Positions 54,222 through 64,000 of a stretch of 64,000 bases of DNA are shown piece by piece. The notes under the pieces are model-generated. The model was given only the letters and a program-made list of their open reading frames with translations. It was not told the DNA's origin and ran no database searches. Position 1 is the first letter of the stretch; each line of letters starts with the position of its first letter. Source of the stretch: Sphingobium sp. HWE2-09 (GTDB lineage: Bacteria > Pseudomonadota > Alphaproteobacteria > Sphingomonadales > Sphingomonadaceae); contig NZ_JAYKZX010000001.1 of the NCBI RefSeq assembly GCF_035989265.1, positions 661,001 through 725,000 on the forward strand, written 5' to 3'. Both the position numbers and the translations under genes were made by a program.

Positions 54222-54251
54222 ACCGGTGCAAGCGCTGGTGTTTGCACCGGT
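54222..54251. repeat. Inverted repeat upstream of tnpA
   Basis: Perfect 10-bp arms ACCGGTGCAA and TTGCACCGGT with a 10-nt centre, about 15 nt before the tnpA start. It may regulate expression of the element or be a structural part of its left end. Confidence 0.7.
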
Positions 54252-54266
54252 ACTAGGGACGGTGCG

Positions 54267-54596
54267 ATGAGTCAGATCACGGTAATTTCAGGCCCGGAGC
54301 GGCGGCGGGTATGGACCGACCAGCAGAAGCGTGAGTTGGTCGCGGCTGTTTCGGCGCCCGGGGCGAACGTGGCGGAGATTGCCCGCCGTGCTGATCTACG
54401 ACCGAACCAGATCTACAGATGGCGGCGACAGATGGGTCAGGCAGAGCAGGGCTTTGCCGAGGTGCAGGTGCAGCCCGATCCAGTGCCGGTGATCGGATCG
54501 GCGATCATCGTGGAGTTCGAGCGGGCGATCGTACGCATCCCCGCTGGCGCATCACCTGGGTTGGTGTCGGCAGTGCTGCGGTCGGTCAAGCCGTGA
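54267..54596 (+). CDS. tnpA: IS66 accessory protein TnpA
   Basis: 109 residues. The helix-turn-helix VAEIARRADLRPNQIYRWRRQMG and the C-terminal IIVEFERAIVRIPAGASPGLVSAVLRSV match IS66 orf1. It is intact. It overlaps the start of tnpB by 4 nt (GTGA). Its role is DNA binding for IS66 transposition. Confidence 0.88.
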   Translation: MSQITVISGPERRRVWTDQQKRELVAAVSAPGANVAEIARRADLRPNQIYRWRRQMGQAEQGFAEVQVQPDPVPVIGSAIIVEFERAIVRIPAGASPGLVSAVLRSVKP

Positions 54597-54959
54597 TCCC
54601 AGTTCCCTCCGGCGTCCGGATATGGATCGCGACCGGACATACCGATATGAGGAAGGGCACGCGATCCCTGGTCCTGCACAGCAGAGCTTCAGGCGGGATC
54701 CCCATGCCGGTGATCTTTATGTCTTCCGAGGGCGCCGTGGCGACCTGTGCAAGATCCTGTGGCATGATGGCATTGGCATGTCGCTCTATGCCAAGGCTCT
54801 CCTGAGCTTGTCGAAGGGCGCCTGATGCGCGGGAAGTATATCTGGCCGTCGGCTGTAAACGGGGTAATTGCCATCTCTGCCTCCCAGTTGGCTTGCATGT
54901 TGGAGGCGATCGACTGGCGTAATCCGCAAGCAACCTGGCGGCCGACACTAGCCGGATAA
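54593..54959 (+). pseudogene. tnpB: IS66 TnpB, frameshifted and carrying a small insertion
   Basis: The GTG at 54593 starts IPVPSGVRIWIATGHTDMRKG, the usual TnpB N terminus. After about 25 codons the frame is lost. The next frame has DPHAGDLYVFRGRRGDLCKILWHDG and MSLYAKALLSLSKG, and a third has RGKYIWPSAVNG ... IDWRNPQATWRPTLAG, the usual C terminus. The second break coincides with a short REP-like sequence (54801-54819) that normal TnpB lacks. Two or more independent lesions show decay. Confidence 0.82.
54801..54819 (+). repeat. REP-like CCTGAGCTTGTCGAAGGGC motif inside tnpB
   Basis: This sequence is the common 'CTTCGACAAGCTCAGG' type of short interspersed repeat of many GC-rich bacterial genomes. 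It replaces the normal 'KRLEKGRF' coding segment and adds about 30 bases. It is the only copy I find in the window. Confidence 0.6.
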
Positions 54960-55006
54960 TCGATGTCGGGAGGCTAAAAAGCTAGAGATTTCGGTGCTTT
55001 TCTGCT

Positions 55007-56629
55007 ATGCCTTTGGGCATGGGTGACGCGGCGCAAGCAGAGATCCAGAGCCTTCGCGCGCAGCTTGCCGCAGCCCAGGCTGTCGCCGCTGAAGTCGCCC
55101 GCATAAAGGCGATCAACGCCGACCTGGAAGCCCGCAACGCCCTTCTTCAACTGCAAACGAGAAGATGCGCCGCACCCTTTTTGGTCAGCGATCCGAACGC
55201 ACGCGCCATCTGCTCGACCAGATGGAGCTGACGCTCGAGGAGTGCGAGACCGCTGCCAGCGAAGACGAGGCGTTGGCCGCGTTGGCGGCAGCGAAGACCA
55301 ATGTCGCGCCGTTCGAGCGCAAGCGGCCCGCGCGCAAGCCCTTGCCCGAACATCTGCCACGCGAGCGCGTTGTCATCGCTGCGCCCGATACCTGCCCCTG
55401 CTGCGGCTCGGATCGGCTGTGCAAGCTGGGTGAGGATATCACCGAGACACTTGAGGTCGTGCCGCGCCAGTGGAAGGTGATCCAGACCGTGCGGGAGAAG
55501 TTCTCCTGCCGGGATTGTGAGAAGATCACCCAACCGCCGGCGCCTTTTCATGTGACGCCCCGCGGGCTATTTGGCCCCAGCTTCATGGCGATGCTGCTGT
55601 TCGAGAAGTTCGGCGCGCATCAGCCGCTCAACCGCCAGCGTGACCGCTACGCCCGCGAGGGCGTGGAACTGAACCTTTCGACCCTGGCCGACCAGGTCGG
55701 CACCTGCACCGCTGCGCTGATGCCACTCTATCTGGTGATCGAGGCCCATGTCCTGGCCGCAGAGCGGCTGCATGGCGACGATACGACGGTGCCAGTGCTG
55801 GCCAAGACCAAGACCGATACGGGCCGGATCTGGACCTATGTTCGGGATGATCGACCTTTTGGCGGACCCGCACCGCCCGCAGCGATCTTCCATTATTCCC
55901 GCGACCGGCGGGGCGAGCATCCTGTGGGCCATCTGCGGCTGGAGAGGCATTCTTCAGGCTGATGCATATGCCGGCTATAATGCCCTGTTCCATGGCGGCC
56001 GCCTGCCGGCGCCGCTAACCCGCGCCGTTTGCTGGAGCCACGCGCGCCGTTATTTCTTCGAGCTGGCCGATATCGCCGCGCAGATCAAGAAGCGCCGCAA
56101 AAAGGCCGTCATCTCTCCGCTGGCAGTGGAGGCGGTCCGCCGTATCGACGCGATCTTTGACATCGAGCGCGCCATCAACGGCAGACCGGCCCAGGAGCGC
56201 CACGCCCTTCGACAGGAGCACAGCGCACCGCGTGTTGCCGATCTGGAAGAATGGATGCGCGACAACCGGTCAAAGCTATCGAAGAACAGCGATGTGGCCG
56301 AGGCCATGGATTACATGCTCAAGGCATGGCCTGCATTTACTGCCTTCCTCGGCGACGGCCGCATCTGCCTCACGAATAACGCAGCTGAACGGGCGCTCAG
56401 GGGCATTGCCCTTGGAAGAAAATCATGGCTCTTCGCTGGTTCAGATCGCGGCGGTCAGCGCACAGCCTTCATGCTGAGCCTTATCGCCACGGCAAAGCTC
56501 AACGATATAGATCCGCAGGCTTGGCTAGCCGATGTGCTCAGCCGCATCGCCGACATCCCCCAGAACCGTCTCCACGAACTGCTTCCCTGGAACTGGCGCG
56601 CGACAGACGATCAACGCCAAGCGGCCTGA
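55007..56629 (+). pseudogene. tnpC: IS66 transposase TnpC with two frameshifts
   Basis: Three frames together encode a full TnpC of about 530 residues. The first (from 55007) gives the coiled coil AEIQSLRAQLAAAQAV. The second (from 55165) has MRRTLFGQRSERTRHLLDQMELTLEE, a zinc-finger CPCCGSDRL and CRDC, and the DDE start LHGDDTTVPVLAK. The third (from about 55910) continues GILQADAYAGYNALF and ends NNAAERALRGIALGRKSWLFAGSDRGG. One base is missing near 55160 and two near 55930. The product would be inactive. Confidence 0.85.
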
Positions 56630-56656
56630 TCCGCGGTTCTCACCGGATGCATACGC

Positions 56657-57352
56657 TTGCGCGACAAAGGCTGGACGATATCGGCAATAGCGCATGAAAC
56701 CGGCCGAGATCGCAAGACGATCCGCCAGTGGCTTCTCGACAAACAGCCTGGAACCTGGGAACGCGCATCGCGTCAGCCCGCGAATGCCTTCGAAACATAT
56801 CTCGTCTCGCGCTGGGAGGAAGGCTGTCGCAATGCCACTCAGCTCTACCGCGAGGTGTGCGGGCTAGGCTATCGTGGCGAAGCGCGCAGCTTTCGTCGCT
56901 GTATCAAGGCTCGGTTACGCGATGGCCTGTCACCGCCTACATCGCCATCTGTCAGACACCCACGCTGGAAAGCACCATCCTCGCGACAGGCGGTCAGGCT
57001 TCTCACCACGTCCACCGATACACTCTGCCAAGACGATGCGCGGTTCGTTGATGCCGTACGCGTCGCCTCGCCCATAGTCGCGGATGCTGCCGACCTTGCG
57101 CGGCGTTTCCACACCATACTGGTCGGACGCGACGCCGTAGAGTTCGAGCCATGGATCGCCCAGGCACTTGGAAGCGCCCTCGCTTCGTTCGCGCGCGGCC
57201 CCCGGCGCGATCTTGATGCGGTGCGCGCCGCATTGATTTTGCCGTGGAGCACTGGACCGGTCGAAGGCAAGATCAACAAGCTCAAGCTGATCAAGCGTTC
57301 CATGTACGGCCGGGCTGGCCTCGACCTGCTCCGGGCGCGTATCATGGCATGA
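56657..57352 (+). pseudogene. C-terminal fragment of an ISL3-family transposase
   Basis: About 230 residues from TTG 56657. GRDRKTIRQWLLD is the middle helix-turn-helix, and LPWSTGPVEGKINKLKLIKRSMYGRAGLDLLRARIM is the end of ISL3 transposases. The zinc-ribbon N terminus and first DDE half are missing, and the fragment begins at the right end of the IS66 element. The sequence after its stop (GCATCGAAATTGCGGGAGAGCC at about 57359-57380) may be the ISL3 inverted repeat. It cannot be functional alone. Confidence 0.75.
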
Positions 57353-58270
57353 CACCTGCATCGAAATTGCGGGAGAGCCCACTTTTGCGGAATCTTCGGT
57401 CCCCGTTGACAGCGGGCTGATGACGGCGCGCGCGGTTCGGGTTGCGACCTTGGTATAGAATGCCGTGGTCTCCAGTTGCGCGTGCCCCAGCAACGCCTGG
57501 ATGACGCGGATGTCTACGCCATCCTCCAGCAAGTGCGTGGCGAAACTGTGCCGCAACGTGTGCGGGCCGACCTTCTTCGCAATGCCAGCCGCCTGCGCGG
57601 CCTCGGCAACAATCCGGTAGAGATGGCGCGTGCTGATCGGCTTCATCTCATGCTGTCCGGGGAACAGCCAGCCATCGGCGTGCATCACGCCCTGCTGTCG
57701 TCCGACCTTCCACCACTCGCGCAACAAGACGAGCAGATCAGCCGACAGAATCGCGTTGCGATATCGACCGCCTTTGCCGCGCTCGACACGGATCAGCATA
57801 CGCTCGCTATCAATGTCGCGGACCTTGAGCATCGCAACCTCAGCCACCCGCAGCCCGGCACCATAGACAACCGAGAGCGCAGCCTGATGCTTGAGACAGG
57901 TGGTTGCCTCCAGCAGCCGAGCGACTTCATCGGGGCCGAGGACGACAGGTAAAGAGCGCGGGTGCTTGACGGTATAGAGCTTGCGAGAAAGATCGGGCCG
58001 ATCGAGCGTATGCGTGAAAAAGAAGCGCAGGGCAGCGACGATGCTGTTCATCGTCGGTACGCCTAGTCCCGCTTCTCTCTGATCGATCTGGAACTGACGG
58101 AGGTCTTCCGCCGTCGCGGTATCGGGAGGGCGGCCGAGATAAGCGGCAAGGCGCGCGACGTCCCGGACATAGTTGCGCCGCGTCTCGCGTGCGTATCGGC
58201 GCATGTTCATATCGTCGATCATGCGCTGGCGCAGCGATCCAACAGGAACTTCAGAAATAGCGTTGATCAT
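56930..58270 (-). CDS. Tyrosine recombinase with a non-native C-terminal tail
   Basis: 446 residues. The N-terminal SAM-like domain RRYARETRRNYVRDVARLAAYLG is followed by the catalytic domain: Arg in YGAGLRVAEVAML, His-x-x-Arg in HTLRHSFATHLL, His in LLGHAQLET and Tyr in AFYTKVA. These are complete. After ...ARAVISPLS (near 57410) the reading frame runs antisense through the ISL3 fragment, so the last 150 residues are an accident of the insertion. The native gene probably ended shortly after that point. Such recombinases are often found beside IS91-type elements, but no IS91 transposase is present here. Confidence 0.82.
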   Translation of the reverse strand: MINAISEVPVGSLRQRMIDDMNMRRYARETRRNYVRDVARLAAYLGRPPDTATAEDLRQFQIDQREAGLGVPTMNSIVAALRFFFTHTLDRPDLSRKLYTVKHPRSLPVVLGPDEVARLLEATTCLKHQAALSVVYGAGLRVAEVAMLKVRDIDSERMLIRVERGKGGRYRNAILSADLLVLLREWWKVGRQQGVMHADGWLFPGQHEMKPISTRHLYRIVAEAAQAAGIAKKVGPHTLRHSFATHLLEDGVDIRVIQALLGHAQLETTAFYTKVATRTARAVISPLSTGTEDSAKVGSPAISMQVSCHDTRPEQVEASPAVHGTLDQLELVDLAFDRSSAPRQNQCGAHRIKIAPGAARERSEGASKCLGDPWLELYGVASDQYGVETPRKVGSIRDYGRGDAYGINEPRIVLAECIGGRGEKPDRLSRGWCFPAWVSDRWRCRR

Positions 58271-58521
58271 CGTTCGACTCCTTGGTTGAAAGGAATCGTG
58301 ATGTTCTGCCTACCTTGCTCGGGCCTCAACCACAGCGCCACGCCAGATCGTCGAGGTCAATTCGAGCCAGGTGCCAATCCCGCGCCAGCGGGTTCGTACA
58401 AGTCCCAATTGCGGCCATAGGTATTTAGGTTCGGGACGGGCTCAGGTGCCACTTGAAAAGCCGATGCCGGATTAGCATGATGATGGCGCGGGCAGACCAG
58501 GCTTTAAAAGTAGGTTTGCAG

Positions 58522-58719
58522 ATGACAGAAAGAGACGAGCAGTTTTTGCGGCTTAAAGCGGTGATTGAGAAGACGGGGAAGCCCAAAGCGTCAATCTATC
58601 GCGAGATCCATTTAGGTAGGTTTCCGGCACCAGAGAAGATAGGCGCCAGAGCGGTCGCTTGGCGCCTATCACGGATATTACGCTGGATGCAGGCGCCGAG
58701 CGCTTACCAGGACGACTGA
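58522..58719 (+). CDS. AlpA-family regulatory protein
   Basis: 65 residues from the ATG at 58522. DEQFLRLKAVIEKTGKPKASIYREIHLGRFPAPEKIGARAVAWRLSRILRWM is a MerR-like helix-turn-helix of the AlpA type, typical of P4-like integrated elements. It overlaps the end of the convergent integrase gene by 16 nt. AlpA-type proteins commonly regulate an element's integrase or excision genes. Confidence 0.85.
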   Translation: MTERDEQFLRLKAVIEKTGKPKASIYREIHLGRFPAPEKIGARAVAWRLSRILRWMQAPSAYQDD

Positions 58720-59990
58720 AACCACTCCAGCGTTCCTACAGCAGGCCTAACCGGAGTCGCCTTCTCAATGGCGATGGCTGCTGACGCCTGTTCGGCCTTG
58801 TCGAGATAGTCCGCCCACCATTCGAGCATCCTGCGACGGCGGGGCAGATAGCGTGCGGCATTGTAAACGGCGCGTACGCCGCCCGGCACATGTGCCAGTT
58901 GAAGCTCGATCCAATCGGCCTTGAACATCCCTGTCTCGTTGAGAACCGTGCTGGCGATCGACCGGAACCCATGCACCGTCGCTTTGTCACCGACGCCCAA
59001 GCGCTGGAGCAAGATCAGCATGCGGTTCTGACTGATCGTATCACCCTGATTGCCGATCACCGGGAAGAGATATTGCCCAAACCGCTCGTTGCCATATTTC
59101 CCATAGACGTTGAGTTCTTTGATCTCCCGGAGAAGCGTAACGGCTTGTGGTGGCAAGGGCACGAGATGCTCTATGCGCATCTTCATGCGTTCAGCAGGAA
59201 TTCGCCATAGCGGCTCTGGACCTCCCAGCCCCTCGAACTCAGACCATTGCGCATGGCGAGTTTCCGTTGTCCGAACCATCGTGAGGATGGTCCAGCGCAA
59301 GGCGAGATGACTTAACTTTGAGCCGGTATCAGCATTCAGGGCTGCGTAGAAGCGTGGCAATTCCTTGATTGGGACTTTAGATCGATGGTTCACCGCGGCG
59401 CGCTTGCGCATGACCGTTCCGAGATCACGACAAGGGTCAGATTTCACTCTTCCGTCTGGAATACCGAACCGGAAAATCTCGCTGCAATAGGCCCGTACCC
59501 GATGCGCCATCTCGATGGCGCCCCTGTCCTCGATAGTCTTGAGCGCAATGAGCATGTCGCGCGGCAAGATAGAGCGGACAGACAGCTTGCCGATGGTCGG
59601 AAAGATATCTGCTTCAAGCCGCCTTTCGATCACGCCAGCATAGCGATCTGACCACCCCGGTCGTTTGGCCATCATCCATTCCTGGGCCAGTTGGCGGAAT
59701 GTCGTACGTTCGGCCTGATCCTCATATCTTTGCTGTCGCTTGATGTAGGCCGGATCATTGCCGTTGGCGAGTGCCGCCTTCATTTCCTCGCGCCACACCC
59801 GGGCGCGATCGATGCTCATTAGCGGATAGTCTCCACCGGTGATGCTCTTCTGCTTGCGATCACAGCGATAGGAAAGTCGCCACTCGCGTCGCCCATTGGG
59901 CAGGACACAGATATTGAGGCCACCGCCATCGGCTTTCTTGATGATGCGATCGGCGGGGAGAATCGATTGGATAAGGGTATCGGTGAGCAC
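58704..59990 (-). CDS. P4-type tyrosine integrase
   Basis: 428 residues. The N-terminal Arm-binding domain ADGGGLNICVLPNGRREWRLSYR (DUF4102) is followed by a core domain with Arg in VRTTETRHAQW, HGFR in ATVHGFRSIAST and Tyr in VRAVYNAARYLPRRRRMLEWWADYL. Such integrases recombine elements into the 3' ends of tRNA genes. The 5' end of this gene lies about 200 nt from the 3' end of the initiator tRNA gene, the standard arrangement for an integrated island. Confidence 0.93.
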   Translation of the reverse strand: MLTDTLIQSILPADRIIKKADGGGLNICVLPNGRREWRLSYRCDRKQKSITGGDYPLMSIDRARVWREEMKAALANGNDPAYIKRQQRYEDQAERTTFRQLAQEWMMAKRPGWSDRYAGVIERRLEADIFPTIGKLSVRSILPRDMLIALKTIEDRGAIEMAHRVRAYCSEIFRFGIPDGRVKSDPCRDLGTVMRKRAAVNHRSKVPIKELPRFYAALNADTGSKLSHLALRWTILTMVRTTETRHAQWSEFEGLGGPEPLWRIPAERMKMRIEHLVPLPPQAVTLLREIKELNVYGKYGNERFGQYLFPVIGNQGDTISQNRMLILLQRLGVGDKATVHGFRSIASTVLNETGMFKADWIELQLAHVPGGVRAVYNAARYLPRRRRMLEWWADYLDKAEQASAAIAIEKATPVRPAVGTLEWFQSSW

Positions 59991-60119
59991 GGATCAGGAC
60001 TCCTGAATGCCGCGCGCGGGACTTAAAATCCTGGCTCTCGAACCAACAAATTTACCAACAAATCCCATGCCAACCACCTGAGCGGTTATGATCCTGTGTG
60101 AAATCATGCTACACGAGAT

Positions 60120-60145
60120 AACAGCCTGGAAAAAGGCTGTTTTTT
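60120..60145 (+). terminator. Rho-independent terminator
   Basis: Stem ACAGCCT / AGGCTGT with a 6-nt loop and a T6 run at 60140-60145. It is oriented for plus-strand transcripts and sits 43 nt from the 3' end of the initiator tRNA gene. No plus-strand gene immediately upstream uses it, so it may be the end of a transcript arriving from the island or a barrier at the tRNA boundary. Confidence 0.8.
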
Positions 60146-60187
60146 GACGTCTATTTGAGACGTTGTTGGTCTTTTTGGACCTCAGAT

Positions 60188-60264
<77 letters not shown>

Positions 60265-60339
60265 CCAGAGGCGCGACCAGAGGTCGCTAACGACAAAGTG
60301 AATGGGTTTTGTGTGTCCGATATATGCGCGCGCTTCAAT

Positions 60340-60455
60340 GCCTGGCGACGCCCTACTCTTCCAGTGCTTGAGCAATAGTACCATCGGCGCAGACTGGTTT
60401 CACGGCCGAGTTCGGGATGGGATCGGGTGGGTCACAGACGCTATGGTCACCAAGC
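60340..60455 (-). rRNA. 5S ribosomal RNA
   Basis: About 116 bases, with conserved segments CCCACCCGATCCCATCCCGA and GTAGGGCGTCGCCAGGC on the minus strand. Ends are approximate. Confidence 0.93.
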
Positions 60456-60510
60456 AATGAAGCGGGCGCATATAAGGGGGTTATAATCGATGCCGTGCAC
60501 ATATTGGGTG

Positions 60511-60566
60511 CAAACCTCGCCAACAGGCGGGTTTGTTGGGTTCAAACCTGCCAACAGGCGGGTTTG
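60511..60566. repeat. Tandem hairpins in the 5S-23S spacer
   Basis: Two adjacent units, CAAACCTCGCCAACAGGCGG... (60511-60535) and CAAACCTGCCAACAGGCGGG... (60543-60566), are near-identical. Each is itself a stem with CAAACC and GGTTTG arms and an AACA loop. They may be processing signals for the rRNA transcript or remnants of a short repeated element. Confidence 0.85.
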
Positions 60567-60659
60567 TATGTTTGTAAGCTATATCTGGGCTGGCTTAACA
60601 ACCGACCGTCGCTGACATGCGCTGATAACCAGTGCTGTCGTTGATGGTGGGACTCTTAA

Positions 60660-63455
<2,796 letters not shown>

Positions 63456-63766
63456 GTCCACACCACCAACGACAATACTGGGTAGCATTCGCCGTTAGCT
63501 TTCGTGTGGTTATTAAACTCAGCCAGATAATCTTGTGTGAACGATCATCAGATCAGCCTTTGTCACCTGCCTTGCGGCAAGCACCAAAAACCAACCCCAT
63601 GTCGCCACGGCATCGATTAAAAAACCCATTCACAATGTCAAAGAGGCGTACATCTGTACGCCATATCACCAGCCTAAGCTGGCAAACCGCTACTCTTCAT
63701 CTCTGGAAATCTGGCTAGAGCCATCTGATCGATACTCACCGCTTATGCGGCGGACCTAATCAAAAA
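63456..63766 (-). other. 23S to tRNA-Ala spacer
   Basis: About 310 bases without a gene. It contains a perfect hairpin, GGCGTACA-TC-TGTACGCC at 63645-63662, and several AT-rich segments that may be processing or antitermination signals of the rRNA transcript. No further tRNA was seen. Confidence 0.7.
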
Positions 63767-63842
63767 TGGTGGAGCTTATCGGGATCGAACCGATGACCTG
63801 ATGCTTGCAAAGCAACCGCTCTCCCAGCTGAGCTAAAGCCCC
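63767..63842 (-). tRNA. tRNA-Ala (UGC)
   Basis: 76 bases with encoded CCA. The acceptor stem GGGGCTT / AAGCTCC contains the G3-U70 pair that identifies alanine tRNA. The anticodon TGC lies in TTGCTTTGCAAGCA. It lies in the 16S-23S spacer region. Confidence 0.95.
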
Positions 63843-63868
63843 CAACCATCCCGTCGCTTGCGCTCGGG

Positions 63869-63915
63869 AGTTTTGCCTGAACCCGTCCCCCGGACGGGTT
63901 CCGAGACGGCAAAAC

Positions 63916-63916
<1 letters not shown>
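63869..63916. repeat. Nested inverted repeat between tRNA-Ala and tRNA-Ile
   Basis: Outer arms AGTTTTGCC (63869-63877) and GGCAAAACT (63908-63916), inner arms AACCCGTCC (63880-63888) and GGACGGGTT (63892-63900). Perfect arms make a long stem and probably mark a processing site in the spacer. Confidence 0.85.
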
Positions 63917-63992
<76 letters not shown>

Positions 63993-64000
63993 GGTGCCTT

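Larger units (their letters stand above)
54167..56655. mobile_element. Decayed IS66-family insertion sequence
   Basis: Three genes in the standard IS66 order (tnpA, tnpB, tnpC) lie on the plus strand. Imperfect terminal inverted repeats are seen by eye: the left end reads CGTATCGCTCCGGTGAGGGC (54167) and the reverse complement of the right end reads CGTATGCATCCGGTGAGAAC (56655). They differ at five to six of 22 positions. Length about 2.5 kb is typical. No matching target duplication was found at the ends given, so the precise boundaries are uncertain. tnpB and tnpC are frameshifted, so the element is probably inactive. Confidence 0.78.

Noticed and set aside
57359..57380. TTGCGGGAG match to the tRNA-fMet 3' region as the other attachment site
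   Set aside because: Only about nine bases match and the position fits the ISL3 end; too short and better explained by that element.
60511..60566. Two repeats in the 5S-23S spacer as a CRISPR array
   Set aside because: Only two units, 7 nt apart, inside an rRNA operon, with no spacer-length unique sequence and no cas genes.

Overview
The window is high-GC DNA that looks like the chromosome of a sphingomonad-type alphaproteobacterium (Sphingobium, Novosphingobium or Sphingomonas). The evidence is the gene content: CoA-dependent catabolism, many SDRs, a flavocytochrome of the 4-cresol dehydrogenase type, TonB receptors beside a sulfatase, and an rRNA operon ordered 16S-Ile-Ala-23S-5S-fMet. Genus and species cannot be fixed from this sequence alone.

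Layout. (1) 1-5 kb, minus strand: a Tat-signal protein cut by the window edge, a lipoprotein cytochrome c, a PCMH/vanillyl-alcohol-oxidase-type flavoprotein, and two adjacent acyl-CoA dehydrogenases that look like the halves of a heteromeric enzyme. (2) 5-12 kb, plus strand: 17beta-HSD4-like SDR, SCP-x-like thiolase, acyl-CoA ligase, SDR, then a zeta-class GST isomerase and an FAH hydrolase. (3) 12-16 kb: a LuxR-type regulator, two hotdog thioesterases, an FAD monooxygenase, and a frameshifted AraC-type regulator. (4) 16.7-31.6 kb, minus strand: a long, tightly packed run of enoyl-CoA hydratase, ornithine-cyclodeaminase-like protein, VOC protein, DapA-like aldolase, aldehyde dehydrogenase, acyl-CoA dehydrogenase (frameshifted), alpha/beta hydrolase, acyl-CoA ligase, VOC protein, CoA-transferase A and B, MaoC hydratase, Cys-less thiolase-like protein, DUF35 protein, enoyl-CoA hydratase (frameshifted) and nitronate monooxygenase. 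(5) 31.9-44.3 kb: a LysR remnant, FAD monooxygenase, two SDRs, dienelactone hydrolase, GntR and MarR regulators, SnoaL and ketosteroid-isomerase folds, flavin reductase, GST, tautomerase and a second alpha/beta hydrolase. (6) 44.6-47.5 kb: gene remnants and a second, intact AraC-type regulator. (7) 47.6-54.1 kb: Tat-exported sulfatase with C-terminal repeats, aldose-epimerase-like protein, TonB receptor and formylglycine-generating enzyme. (8) 54.2-60.1 kb: decayed IS66 element, ISL3 fragment, tyrosine recombinase, AlpA-like regulator and P4-type integrase, next to the initiator tRNA gene. (9) 60.2-64 kb: the rRNA operon on the minus strand, with 16S outside the window.

How it fits together. 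Ligases and the CoA-transferase activate acids. Acyl-CoA dehydrogenases, hydratases, SDRs and thiolases shorten side chains. The MaoC, thiolase-like and DUF35 genes match the hydratase/retro-aldolase arrangement known from steroid side-chain degradation. A ketosteroid-isomerase-fold protein with conserved catalytic residues and the heteromeric-type dehydrogenases point the same way. The flavocytochrome points instead to para-alkylphenols, so the real substrate is open. Three coding sequences here (AraC regulator, acyl-CoA dehydrogenase, enoyl-CoA hydratase) carry single-base frameshifts. Two of these lie in poly-C runs, so they may be sequencing errors or real decay. The integrase beside the fMet tRNA suggests that at least part of the region is a genomic island.
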